Assembly: GCF_031195445.1 (NCBI RefSeq)
Contig: NZ_CP133480.1
Coordinates: 2,410,501 to 2,474,500 of the forward strand
Source: Acuticoccus sp. MNP-M23
Lineage (GTDB): Bacteria; Pseudomonadota; Alphaproteobacteria; Rhizobiales; Amorphaceae
Length of the DNA: 64,000 nt
Direction of reading: 5' to 3'
A program made the position numbers and the translations under genes. The notes under the pieces are model-generated. The model had not been told where the DNA came from, searched no databases, and saw nothing but the letters and a program-made list of their open reading frames with translations. This document shows, in pieces, positions 44,011 through 52,583 of this stretch; the stretch's first letter is position 1; the number at the start of each line of letters is the position of its first letter.

Positions 44011-44747
44011 CGGCCAAGGTACACTTCAATTACGCGCTCATCGCTGGTCACATGGTCGAGTGAGCCTTCGGCAAGCACCGAACCCTCGTGCAGCACCGTG
44101 ACCTTGCAGCCGAGCTGGCGGACGAATTCCATGTCGTGCTCCACCACCACCACGGCGCGGGTGCGGGCCGCTTCCCGCAGGAGCTTGGTGGTGTGGGCGC
44201 GTTCGGCAACCGTCATTCCGGCGGCCGGCTCGTCGACCAGAAGGAGCCTGGGGTCCTGCGCAAGCAGCATCCCGATTTCGAGCCACTGCTTCTGGCCGTG
44301 GGAGAGCTCGCCGGCCTTGCGGGGGAGCTGGTCCGACAGGCCGATTTCTGCGGCGAGCTGATTGATGCGCCGGATGTCGGTCTCGTCGCGGCGGTAGAAG
44401 ATGGCGGCAAAGGGGCTGCGCGGCTTCTTCAGCGCCAAGACGAGGTTGTCGAACACGCTCTGGTCCTCGAACACCGTTGGCCGCTGGAACTTGCGACCGA
44501 TGCCGAGGCGCGCAATGGCCGCCTCCGACAGGCGCAGGAGCGAAATGTTGTCGTCTCCCCAGCTGACCTGACCCTTGTCGGGCCGCGTCTTGCCGGTGAC
44601 GATATCCATGAACGTGGTCTTGCCGGCCCCGTTGGGGCCGATGATGGCGCGCAGCTCCGCCGCGCCGATCTCGAACGACAGATTGTTGATGGCCTTGAAC
44701 CCGTCAAACGAGACCGAGACCCCCGATACTTCGAGAAGGGCACTCAT
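44007..44747 (-). CDS. urtD: Urea ABC importer ATP-binding protein UrtD
   Basis: 246 residues, LivG-like ATPase. Start ATG 44747 overlaps the urtC stop (ATGA); the longer frame upstream shadows urtC. Walker A GPNGAGKTTFMD near residue 36, signature ELSHGQKQWLEIGMLL near residue 150 (SHGQKQWLEI is typical of UrtD), Walker B LLLVDEPAAGMT near residue 172. Confidence 0.95.
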   Translation of the reverse strand: MSALLEVSGVSVSFDGFKAINNLSFEIGAAELRAIIGPNGAGKTTFMDIVTGKTRPDKGQVSWGDDNISLLRLSEAAIARLGIGRKFQRPTVFEDQSVFDNLVLALKKPRSPFAAIFYRRDETDIRRINQLAAEIGLSDQLPRKAGELSHGQKQWLEIGMLLAQDPRLLLVDEPAAGMTVAERAHTTKLLREAARTRAVVVVEHDMEFVRQLGCKVTVLHEGSVLAEGSLDHVTSDERVIEVYLGR

Positions 44748-45967
44748 TTTGTGGCTCCCGCAGACCGGGTGGCGGGCGCGGTGCCCTGGCCGGTCGTGGC
44801 TGGCGCCGGTTTGCGGCGGACGATGAGATCGAACACGCCGCCAATCCCCTTGGGCGCGAACAGGGTGACGAGGACGAACGAGACCCCGAGCAGCACCTGC
44901 CACCAGTCCACCCATTCGATGGTGAAGAGGCCGAGGTTCAGGTCAGGCGCCCGCCCGCCGGTGAACCAGGTGGACAGAAGAGAGACCACGGCCGCCCCGA
45001 TGATTGCACCGTAAAGGCGCCCGCGCCCGCCGATCGCCACCCAAACCGCGAGATAGATGGAGGCGATCGGCGCAATTTCCGCCGGGTTCACGATGCCGGC
45101 CTGCGGGTAGTAGAGAGCGCCTGCAATGCCGGCGATGATGGCGGTGAGGGTGAACACGAACAGCTTGTAGTGCTCCACCTGATAGCCGAGGAAGCGCACG
45201 CGCGGCTCGTCATCACGAATGCCGCGGATGATGGAGCCGAACTTGCCGGAGACGAGCCAGGCCGCCAGCACATAGGCAAGGCCCAGCGCCACGGCGGACG
45301 CCACGAAGAAGGCCAGCGAAACCACCGATTGCGGCGTTCCCTCGAAGCCCGGAATGTTCTGAAGGCCCGACAGGCCGTTGTTCCCGCGAAGGCCCGTGTC
45401 GTTCTGGAAGAGATAGAGCGACAGGGCCAGCGTCATCGCCTGGGTGAGGATGGAGAGGTAGACGCCGGTGACGCGGCTCCGGAATGCCAGCCAGCCGAAC
45501 ACCAGTGCGAGCAGCCCCGGTACCAGCACCACGAGAAGAAGCTGGATGGGGAGGGAGTAGGCGAACGTCCAAATGGCGGGGATGTCGCTGCCGCCGACCA
45601 CGCCGAAGATCTGCGTGCCGATGGCGTCCTTCACCTCCTGCGGCGTCGGCGGAAGCGGGGCATTGCGCGCGGCCTCGATCACGATGGCCTCGGTGCGCGA
45701 ATACATGATCCACATGCCGACCATGTAGCCGCCGAGCCCGAAGAAGGCGAAGTGGCCAAGGCTCAGAATGCCGCAATAGCCCCAGACCAGATCCATCGCG
45801 AGCGCGATGAGGCAGAGGCAGAGGGTCTTGCCGAGCGTCTTCACGAGGCTGGTGGAGAGGTCGCCGCCTGCCGCTTCCGACATGGCGCCCACCGTGATTG
45901 TGAAGGCGGCCAGAAGCAGCAGCACGATGAAGACATTGGGCTGCGCGAGGATGGAGCGGCGTTTCAT
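44744..45967 (-). CDS. urtC: Urea ABC importer permease UrtC
   Basis: 407-residue inner-membrane permease of the LivM type. Signs: LCLIALAMDLVWGYCGILSLGHFAFFGLGGYMVGMW near residue 55 (UrtC style), NDTGLRGNNGLSG near residue 193 and GYQVEHYKLFVFTLTAIIAGIAGALY near residue 263. A loop at about residues 90-130 faces the periplasm. It follows urtB after a 265-base spacer containing a large inverted repeat, the only sizeable gap in the operon. Confidence 0.95.
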   Translation of the reverse strand: MKRRSILAQPNVFIVLLLLAAFTITVGAMSEAAGGDLSTSLVKTLGKTLCLCLIALAMDLVWGYCGILSLGHFAFFGLGGYMVGMWIMYSRTEAIVIEAARNAPLPPTPQEVKDAIGTQIFGVVGGSDIPAIWTFAYSLPIQLLLVVLVPGLLALVFGWLAFRSRVTGVYLSILTQAMTLALSLYLFQNDTGLRGNNGLSGLQNIPGFEGTPQSVVSLAFFVASAVALGLAYVLAAWLVSGKFGSIIRGIRDDEPRVRFLGYQVEHYKLFVFTLTAIIAGIAGALYYPQAGIVNPAEIAPIASIYLAVWVAIGGRGRLYGAIIGAAVVSLLSTWFTGGRAPDLNLGLFTIEWVDWWQVLLGVSFVLVTLFAPKGIGGVFDLIVRRKPAPATTGQGTAPATRSAGATK

Positions 45968-46052
45968 CGGGCGGCTCCAATCATCTGCCGTGTTGGCGGC
46001 GTGGCTGCCGCGGGCCGTGCATGGGCGCTCCCTCGGGGGCTCAGTTTCCCGC

Positions 46053-46111
46053 GGAGCGGGGCGAGCCTCAAGGCACGCTCCGCTCTTCGGCCTTGACCCT
46101 CGCCCCGCTCC
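46053..46111. repeat. Large GC-rich inverted repeat between urtB and urtC
   Basis: GGAGCGGGGCGAG (46053-46065) and CTCGCCCCGCTCC (46099-46111) are perfect 13-base complements; inside them CAAGGC and GCCTTG pair as well, making one long cruciform or RNA hairpin. It looks like a dispersed intergenic palindrome (REP/RIME-like). In the urt mRNA it would sit between urtB and urtC and could cause partial termination or protect the 5' part. Confidence 0.75.
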
Positions 46112-46232
46112 ACGGGTTGGGGGAGGGGTCGGCTCCGCCGGAATGTCGCTGAGAGAAGACTCGCCTCCGGCGGGTCCTCCACCGGAATGAAGAAGAGGGC
46201 GGATGGGCGGCGGGAGGCGTGCATTGTCAGGC

Positions 46233-48230
46233 TCATGCGTCTGCCGCGCGGCCCTTGAGGGCGAAGATGCCCTTGGGGCGGAACTGGATGAAGATGATGA
46301 TGAAGATGATCATGTAGGTCTGCGCCGCCAAGGTGTTGGACGGGTTCAGCGCCTCGATGCCCTTTTGCAGGAAGCCGATCATGGTGGCGCCGGCCAGCGC
46401 GCCGAACACATTGCCGACGCCGCCGACCACCACCGTCATGAAACTCTGCACGATGTAACCGGACCCGAGGTCCGATGTGACCTTGGCGAAGAGGCCGATG
46501 GCGACGCCGGCGATGCCGGCGATGCCGGAGCCAAGGCCGAAGGTCAGCATGTTGATCCGGTCGGGGTTGATGCCCATGGACGCTGCCATCCGCGGGTTTT
46601 GCGTGACGGCGCGCACCTCAAGCCCGAGGCGGGTGCGGTTGAGGGTGATGAGGAGCGCCACGAAGAAGACGATGGCGAGGACGAAGATGGCGATGCGGAT
46701 GTAGGAGATCTGCAGCGCATCGTTGATCACCAGCGCGCCGCCCAGCCAGTCCGGCGAGGTGAGGGGGCGCGCCTGCGTGCCGAAGATGTTTTTCGCCAGC
46801 TGCTGCAGCGCGATCGAGACGCCGAAGGTGGCCAGAAGCGTTTCCAGCGGGCGGTGGTAGAGCCAGCGGATCACGAGCCGTTCCAGAAGGACGCCCGCGG
46901 CAAACGTAATGGCGAAGGCAAGCGGCAGAGCCACCAGGATCGACAGCGTCTTGTCCGGAACGAACAGCTGGACGACGTAGCCGGTGTAGGCGCCCATCAT
47001 GATGAACTCGCCGTGGGCCATGTTGATGACGCCCATCACGCCGAAGGTGATGGCAAGGCCGATGGCGGCCAGAAAGTAGATGGAGGCCAGCGAAAGACCG
47101 TCGAGCGCCAGGTCGGCAAACCGGTACATCGCGACGGTGGCGTTGATGGATTCCACCGTTTCGTTGGCAGCGTCGGTGATTGCCTTCGGCTCGCGGTAGA
47201 TGGTTTCGAACACGAACTGCTCGAGGAGGGCGAGTTGCTGGTCCTCGGTCATGGTGGCGGGGACGACACCTTCGCCGGCAAGCGTCGCGTAAGCCCGGTC
47301 GCGCGCGGCGCGGCTGTCCAGCGACGCGACGGGAACGCCGGCAACGGCGCCGTCCGCAATGTTGGCGATCAGCGCCGCGTCGCGGGCTGCGGCGTTGATC
47401 GCCTTGGGGGCAAGGTCCTCGTCGACCAGCATGGCGTAAGCATCGAGGAAGGAGAGGGCTTCGCCGCCGGGGGTGAGCGTGCGGGCGACATTTTCGGGCG
47501 CGGGATCACCGGCCTTGCGCACCTTGAGACGGGTGTCGAGCAGCGGGTTCAGTGTGCCGCGGGTTTCGACCGAGAGGTCGTTCTCGAAGCTCTTGATGGC
47601 GGCAATCCGGGCCTCGGTGTCCTCGTCGAACATGATCGTGAGGCGGCGTTCGGCGCGTTCCAGCGCGGCTTGCACGAACGGGTCCGTCTCGCGCCCCAGC
47701 GCTGAACGCAATGCGGTGAGGTGAGAGGCCTCCGGATCGCGCAGCATCGCATCGAGGCTGTTGAGACGGATTGCGGGGTCGGGATCGGCGAGCTGGAAGG
47801 CGACCAGCGCTGCGGAAATCATCGCGCGGATGCCGCTGTTGGGCTTGATGTCGTCCACCTCGCGCCGGCCGGCTTGGCCCATGGGCGCGCCAGTCACGAT
47901 GTGGGACAGGATGTAGTTGTCGCCGTCGCGCGTCGCGCGGAAGAAGCGGCCGTCGCTTTCGCGCGCGTAGAGTTCCTTGTCGCGCCACAGGCGTAGAACC
48001 TCGGCGGCATCCGGAAGGCCACTTGCCGCCAGCGCATCGATGGCGGGGCCGATCGACCGGCGTGAGCTTTTCTGAATGATTTCGGTGTATTCGAGGAGGA
48101 GAGCCTCGATGGGCGTCGGCGCGGGCGTGGCTGCGCCGGGCGTTTGCGCGCGGACGCTCGCCGCCCCGAAAAGGGCGACGAGCAGGAGAGCGGCGGACAC
48201 GAGGCCCGCCAGTTTCACGAATTGGCGCAA
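46233..48230 (-). CDS. urtB: Urea ABC importer permease UrtB, long form
   Basis: 665 residues. Residues about 12-28 are a signal-like hydrophobic segment, about 40-365 a helical periplasmic domain with HEAT-like pairs (VAFQLADPDPAIRLNSLDAMLRD; ALERAERRLTIMFDED), and from 370 the LivH-type permease (GVMGVINMAHGEFIMMGAYTGY; LLATFGVSIALQQL; GLEVRAVTQNPRMAASMGI). UrtB proteins in proteobacteria often carry such an N-terminal domain, but this one is longer than I expect (commonly near 530-550). The start is TTG 48230, one base after the urtA stop; GTG 48218 is an alternative. Confidence 0.93.
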   Translation of the reverse strand: MRQFVKLAGLVSAALLLVALFGAASVRAQTPGAATPAPTPIEALLLEYTEIIQKSSRRSIGPAIDALAASGLPDAAEVLRLWRDKELYARESDGRFFRATRDGDNYILSHIVTGAPMGQAGRREVDDIKPNSGIRAMISAALVAFQLADPDPAIRLNSLDAMLRDPEASHLTALRSALGRETDPFVQAALERAERRLTIMFDEDTEARIAAIKSFENDLSVETRGTLNPLLDTRLKVRKAGDPAPENVARTLTPGGEALSFLDAYAMLVDEDLAPKAINAAARDAALIANIADGAVAGVPVASLDSRAARDRAYATLAGEGVVPATMTEDQQLALLEQFVFETIYREPKAITDAANETVESINATVAMYRFADLALDGLSLASIYFLAAIGLAITFGVMGVINMAHGEFIMMGAYTGYVVQLFVPDKTLSILVALPLAFAITFAAGVLLERLVIRWLYHRPLETLLATFGVSIALQQLAKNIFGTQARPLTSPDWLGGALVINDALQISYIRIAIFVLAIVFFVALLITLNRTRLGLEVRAVTQNPRMAASMGINPDRINMLTFGLGSGIAGIAGVAIGLFAKVTSDLGSGYIVQSFMTVVVGGVGNVFGALAGATMIGFLQKGIEALNPSNTLAAQTYMIIFIIIFIQFRPKGIFALKGRAADA

Positions 48231-48231
48231 C

Positions 48232-49518
48232 TTAGTAGTTCGACTTCAGCTGCACGCAGGTCTTGGTCTCGGTATTGTACATACCGCACTTCAGGTCCTT
48301 CCAGTCGGACGTGAGGACCGCGGATTCCGGCAGGAAGTCGGTCCATGCGTCGCCGTCGACTTCGTCTGTCTGGCTGATGATGTCGAACTGGCCGTCGTCC
48401 TGGATCTCGCCGATCAGCACGGGCTTGGCGAGGTGGTGGTTCGGCAGCATGATGGCGGTGCCGCCGGTGAGGTTCGGGAACTCCTGGCCGATCATCGCAT
48501 CGGACACGGCATCAACCTCGGTGGTGCCGGCAGCTTCGACGGCATTCACCCACATGTTGAAGCCGATATAGTGGGCCTCCATCGGGTCGTTGGTGACGCG
48601 GTCGTCGCCCATGCGGGCCTTCCACGCAGCGATGAAGTCTTCGTTCGCCGCGGTGTCGGCGGACTGGAAGTAGTTCCACGCGGCAAGGTGGCCGACGAGG
48701 TTGGACGTGTCGAGGCCGGAGAGTTCTTCCTCGCCCACCGAGAACGCCACCACGGGGATGTCGTCGGCAGACACGCCGGCAGCGGCCAGCTCCTTGTAGA
48801 AGCCGATGTTGGCGTCACCGTTGATGGTGGAGATCACGCCGACCTTCTTGCCGTCTTCGCCCAGTGCAACCACGTCGGAGACGATCTTCGACCAGTCGGA
48901 ATGACCGAACGGTGTGTAGTTCACGAAGATGTCTTCTTCGGCAATGCCCTGGTCCTTCAGGTACTGCTCGAGAATCTTGTTGGTGGTGCGCGGGTAAACG
49001 TAGTCGGTGCCGAGCAGCGCGAATTTCTCGACGCCAAGCTCTTCGAGGAAGTAGTCCACCGCCGGGATCGCCTGCTGGTTGGGCGCGGCGCCGGTGTAGA
49101 ACACGTTCTTGGAGGATTCCTCGCCCTCATACTGGACCGGGTAGAACAGAAGGCCGTTCAGCTCTTCCAGCACCGGCAGGACGGACTTGCGCGACACGGA
49201 CGTCCAGTTGCCGAAGATCACGTCCACATCGTGAACGGTGAGCAGCTCACGGGCCTTTTCGGCGAACAGCGGCCAGTCGGACGCAGGGTCCACCACCACG
49301 GCTTCGAGCTCGCAGCCGAGCAGGCCGCCTTTTTCGTTCTGCTCATCGACCAGCATGAGGATGGTGTCTTTGAGCGTCGTCTCGGAGATGGCCATCGTGC
49401 CCGAGAGGGAGTGCAGAACGCCAACCTTGATGGGGCATTCGGCGTCCTGTGAGAGGGCCGGCGCGGCAAAAGCAGTCGTTGCCACAAGCGTGGCGCCGAG
49501 TGTCGTTCTGAAATTCAT
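48232..49518 (-). CDS. urtA: Urea ABC importer periplasmic binding protein UrtA
   Basis: 428 residues, periplasmic, type 1 binding fold (Peripla_BP_5/6). Signal peptide MNFRTTLGATLVATTAFAAP with cleavage after ALS. UrtA-type segments: IKVGVLHSLSGTMAISETTLKDT near residue 28, FGNWTSVSRKSVLPVLEELNGLLFYPVQYEGEE near residue 98, and GTDYVYPRTTNKILEQYL near residue 157. ATG 49518 has GGAGGAG upstream and a near-consensus sigma-54 promoter about 40 bases before it, which points to control by nitrogen status through NtrC. Confidence 0.96.
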   Translation of the reverse strand: MNFRTTLGATLVATTAFAAPALSQDAECPIKVGVLHSLSGTMAISETTLKDTILMLVDEQNEKGGLLGCELEAVVVDPASDWPLFAEKARELLTVHDVDVIFGNWTSVSRKSVLPVLEELNGLLFYPVQYEGEESSKNVFYTGAAPNQQAIPAVDYFLEELGVEKFALLGTDYVYPRTTNKILEQYLKDQGIAEEDIFVNYTPFGHSDWSKIVSDVVALGEDGKKVGVISTINGDANIGFYKELAAAGVSADDIPVVAFSVGEEELSGLDTSNLVGHLAAWNYFQSADTAANEDFIAAWKARMGDDRVTNDPMEAHYIGFNMWVNAVEAAGTTEVDAVSDAMIGQEFPNLTGGTAIMLPNHHLAKPVLIGEIQDDGQFDIISQTDEVDGDAWTDFLPESAVLTSDWKDLKCGMYNTETKTCVQLKSNY

Positions 49519-49556
49519 GAAGTTTCTCCTCCGGCAATGATTGTCGTTGCCGTCGT

Positions 49557-49573
49557 AGCAAGCTCCTTGCCAA
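49557..49573 (-). promoter_or_regulatory. Sigma-54 (RpoN) promoter of the urt operon
   Basis: On the minus strand: TTGGCAAGGAGCTTGCT. The GG (-24) and GC (-12) elements are exactly 10 bases apart, and only one base of the core TGGCAC-N5-TTGC consensus differs (A for C). The predicted start near 49546 leaves a 28-base leader holding GGAGGAG before urtA ATG 49518. Urea importers are commonly under NtrC, so the fit with function is strong. Confidence 0.8.
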
Positions 49574-49671
49574 CATAAGTTGCAGGCGGCTGGTGTGGCG
49601 AAATTCAGCGCAGGATTAAATGCGCGCCTAAAATATGTGCAGATAATGCATTATAGCGCCGCTGCCGGACA

Positions 49672-49710
49672 GCATTTTTCAAGAAATGCAGCGAAAATTT
49701 TGAAAAATGC
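49672..49710. promoter_or_regulatory. Inverted repeat at enhancer distance upstream of the sigma-54 promoter
   Basis: GCATTTTTCAA (49672-49682) and TTGAAAAATGC (49700-49710) are perfect 11-base complements; a shorter GCATTT/AAATGC pair (49672-49689) overlaps the left arm. They lie about 125-165 bases upstream of the predicted urt start, the normal place for NtrC-type enhancers, although they do not match the enteric NtrC consensus closely. Confidence 0.5.
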
Positions 49711-49874
49711 AAAGATCCGGCAATCTGACGTCCGGCCGACGGGGCTGCCCACCATTACAGCAAGGGCCAGTCGCTTCATTCCGACAGCCTTGACGTGCGG
49801 TGTTCAGGAATGTGGCAGGGCCGTTGCTTCGCACGGCGCGTGCTTGGGGCGGCAGGCGAAATTGGAGCGGATCA

Positions 49875-50399
49875 ATGGACGTCAGGATCGAGATTGCGGC
49901 GCCGGGCGGCGTGGATGTCGCCGGGCTTGGCGGCCTCCTCCACGCCTGCGTGATGGCAGGCGCAAGCGTGGGCTTCATTGCGCCGTTTGCGCGAAACGAG
50001 GCGGAGGCGTTCTGGCGCGAGAACATTGCACCGCGGGTTGCAAGCGGCGCGATCACGCTGCTGACAGCACGGACGGCAGATGATGCGATCGCGGGAACGG
50101 CGCAGCTGATCACCGCGATGCCGGCCAACCAGCCGCACCGGGCGGACGTTGCCAAGGTGCTGGTCCACCCGGACCATCGCCGCAAGGGCATCGCCCGCGC
50201 CCTGATGGCCGCACTGGAGGCCGAGGCGCGGCAACGCAACAAGACACTGCTGACGCTGGATACCCGCACGGGCGATGCGGCCGAACCGCTTTACGCGTCG
50301 CTCGGCTATACGACCGTCGGCGTTGTGCCGGACTATTGCATCGACGCGTTCACCGGGGCGCTGGACTCCACCACCATCATGTACAAGCGGCTCGGCTGA
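49875..50399 (+). CDS. GNAT-family N-acetyltransferase
   Basis: 174 residues, cytosolic acetyl-CoA-dependent acyltransferase. Start ATG 49875 with GGAG 8 bases upstream; a frame reaching back to 49800 is less likely. Motif A for acetyl-CoA is clear: KVLVHPDHRRKGIARALMAALE (R/Q-x-x-G-x-A form RRKGIA) near residue 95. The end YASLGYTTVGVVPDYCID resembles acetyltransferases acting on small amines or antibiotics. Convergent with glcF. Substrate unknown. Confidence 0.9.
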   Translation: MDVRIEIAAPGGVDVAGLGGLLHACVMAGASVGFIAPFARNEAEAFWRENIAPRVASGAITLLTARTADDAIAGTAQLITAMPANQPHRADVAKVLVHPDHRRKGIARALMAALEAEARQRNKTLLTLDTRTGDAAEPLYASLGYTTVGVVPDYCIDAFTGALDSTTIMYKRLG

Positions 50400-50406
50400 G
50401 CGGCGC

Positions 50407-51846
50407 TCAGGCGGCCGCCTGGGGCGCGGCGTCCAGCACGGCAGATGCGGCCGCCGGGGCTGGCCCGCCCTGTGCCCAGTCGATCAATTCCACGGTGTGG
50501 ACGATGGGCCGGCCGCCCTTCAGCTGCGTCATGCAGCCGATGTTGCCGGTGGCCACAAGGTCGGCGCCCGTGGTGTCGATGTTGGCCAGCTTGCGGTCGC
50601 GCAGCCGCGCGGCAATGCCGGGCTGAAGGATGTTGTAGGTCCCGGCCGAGCCGCAGCAAAGGTGGCCTTCGGGCACCTCCTTCACCGCAAAGCCGTGGGC
50701 TGTCAGGAGAGCTTTCGGCTCGGTGCGGATCTTCTGGCCATGCTGCATGGAGCAGGCGCTGTGGTAGGCGACCGCGGCCGTTGTGGTGCGGGTCGGGGGC
50801 GCAAGGTCCAGCTCGGTCAGGAGTTCGGTGATGTCCCTTGCCATGGCGGACACGGCTGCGGCCTTCTGCGCATACTCCGGGTCTTCGCGCAGCATGAACC
50901 CGTAATCCTTGATGGTGGTGCCGCAACCGGATGCGGTGATGACGATGGCATCGAGCCCGCCGCGGTCCCGCTCGGCAAGCCATGCGTCGATGTTGGCCCT
51001 GGCGGCGCGGTGGGCATCGTCCTCACGGCCCATGTGGTGGACCAGCGCGCCGCAGCAGCCTTCCCCGCGTGCCTCCACCACCTCGACGCCGGCGCGGTGC
51101 AGAACGCGCCGCGTCGCAGCATTGATCGAAGGCGCCAGAACGCTTTGCGCACAGCCTGAGAGGATGGTGACGCGCTTTCGGCGGGTGCCGGCGACGGGGG
51201 GCGGGGCCGCATTGTCGCGTGCGGGCAAGCGTCCGGGGGCAAGGGCGAGCATGGCACCGAGGCGGCTGAAGATGTCCGCGCGCGGCGCTGTGGTGCGCGC
51301 TGCGTTGGTGGCGTCAGGCGCGATGCTGCCGCGCAGCGCGATGTTCTCGTTGCCGGAACGGCTGGCGTGCGGCGTTCGGACCACCGTGCCGTCGGCGCGG
51401 GAGTCCCGCCGGGTGGCAAAGGGCGACCCGAGCCGGGCAAGCCGCAGCGCGACGCGGAAGCGGCCCGGGTAGGGCAGCACCTTGGCAAGGACGAAGCGCA
51501 AGGCCCGGTCGGCAAACGGCCTGCGATAGGTTTTTGCAATGTGCGTGCGGGCCTGATCCACCAGGTGCATGTAGTTCACGCCGGAGGGGCAGGTGGTCAT
51601 GCACGCGAGGCAGGAGAGGCACCGGTCGATGTGCCGCGTGTCCCGCTCGGTGGCGGGGCGATCCTTCTCCAGCATGTCCTTGATCTGGTAGATCCGTCCG
51701 CGGGGGCTGTCGCACTCGTCACCCAGCAGCACGAAAGTGGGGCAGGTGGCTGTGCAGAAGCCGCAGCGCACGCAAGCGCGCAGGATGCCGTCAGCCTCCC
51801 TGATGGCCGGCTCGGCAAGCTGTGCGGGGGAAAAATGCGTCTGCAT
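50407..51846 (-). CDS. glcF: Glycolate oxidase iron-sulfur subunit GlcF
   Basis: 479 residues. Two [4Fe-4S] motifs: CVRCGFCTATCP near residue 26 and CLSCLACMTTCP near residue 78; two CCG-type cysteine-rich domains (GCCGALVHHMG near 262, CCGSAGTYN near 397). It passes electrons from the flavoprotein subunits GlcD and GlcE to the quinone pool. About 70 residues longer than E. coli GlcF (407) because of an insertion at about residues 150-215 rich in Arg and Ala. Separated from the membrane-protein gene by 83 bases. Confidence 0.94.
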   Translation of the reverse strand: MQTHFSPAQLAEPAIREADGILRACVRCGFCTATCPTFVLLGDECDSPRGRIYQIKDMLEKDRPATERDTRHIDRCLSCLACMTTCPSGVNYMHLVDQARTHIAKTYRRPFADRALRFVLAKVLPYPGRFRVALRLARLGSPFATRRDSRADGTVVRTPHASRSGNENIALRGSIAPDATNAARTTAPRADIFSRLGAMLALAPGRLPARDNAAPPPVAGTRRKRVTILSGCAQSVLAPSINAATRRVLHRAGVEVVEARGEGCCGALVHHMGREDDAHRAARANIDAWLAERDRGGLDAIVITASGCGTTIKDYGFMLREDPEYAQKAAAVSAMARDITELLTELDLAPPTRTTTAAVAYHSACSMQHGQKIRTEPKALLTAHGFAVKEVPEGHLCCGSAGTYNILQPGIAARLRDRKLANIDTTGADLVATGNIGCMTQLKGGRPIVHTVELIDWAQGGPAPAAASAVLDAAPQAAA

Positions 51847-51929
51847 CTGGCAACGCTAGCCTGCGGCCGGCGCGCGGGCAATGCGGCGGGTCGGCGTTGC
51901 CGTGCCGCAGCGTCTCAATCCGTGGCGGC

Positions 51930-52583
51930 TCAGACGAAGACGCTGAGCGGCTCTTCGATTTCGACACCTTGCGCCACGCGGATGAGGCCTTTCACCGAAC
52001 GGGCGACCAGCCAGACCGCAATCAGCGGAAAAAGCAGGAGGCCGACGCCAGCGAAGGACAGGGCGTAGGCCACGATGTTGGCGGCAAGACCCATCCAGAA
52101 CGTGCGCGTCTGGTAGAGGTAATGCGTCGCCAGCCACTGCGGCGGGTCCTGCTTTGCATTCTGGTGGGCGAAGAAACCGGCAACAAGCGCAACGGGCGGC
52201 ATGGCAAGGCTCGCCAGATAGCCGGCATAGATGAGCTTGACGTTGACCGCACCCGGCCGGAACCAGAGGGACTGGCGGGGCTTCTTCGGTGCGTCGGCGC
52301 CGGATGTTCCGGACGAATGGTGGGTGCGCGAGGTCGGCTCCGCCGGGGTCGCAGCGGACGCCTTGCCGCTGTTTTTCGGCTTCCTGCCGGCCTGGGCGTG
52401 CGCCGCTTTGGCGCTTGCGCCTGTGGGCGGCACGCTGCCTGCGGTTTTTCGCGCCATGGCCGGGGTTCCGTTCTCGCCGGATGCTGCCTGCGCCGGACGT
52501 GATTTGCCCGCCGTGCGCTGGTCGCCAGCGATTGCGCGGGACACGACGGCGTTTGCAGACTTGTTGGTTAAGCGGCCGATCAT
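51930..52583 (-). CDS. Membrane protein, DUF4870-like C-terminal region, embedded in the glc operon
   Basis: 217 residues. Residues 1-105 are a low-complexity Ala/Ser/Lys/Pro region, predicted disordered and cytosolic. Residues about 110-205 hold about three membrane helices: VKLIYAGYLASLAMPPVALVAG, an FWMGLAANIVAYALSFAGVG pair, and LLLFPLIAVWLVARSVKGL, an arrangement like DUF4870/TM2-type proteins. The ATG (52583) overlaps the glcE stop by 4 bases, so it is translationally coupled to glcE. It could help anchor the complex at the membrane, an inference from position alone. Confidence 0.8.
   Translation of the reverse strand: MIGRLTNKSANAVVSRAIAGDQRTAGKSRPAQAASGENGTPAMARKTAGSVPPTGASAKAAHAQAGRKPKNSGKASAATPAEPTSRTHHSSGTSGADAPKKPRQSLWFRPGAVNVKLIYAGYLASLAMPPVALVAGFFAHQNAKQDPPQWLATHYLYQTRTFWMGLAANIVAYALSFAGVGLLLFPLIAVWLVARSVKGLIRVAQGVEIEEPLSVFV

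Larger units (their letters stand above)
49519..49874. other. 356-base divergent regulatory region between urtA and the GNAT gene
   Basis: Contains the sigma-54 promoter of urtA (49557-49573) and an AT-rich inverted repeat (49672-49710). No further gene seen. Confidence 0.7.
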
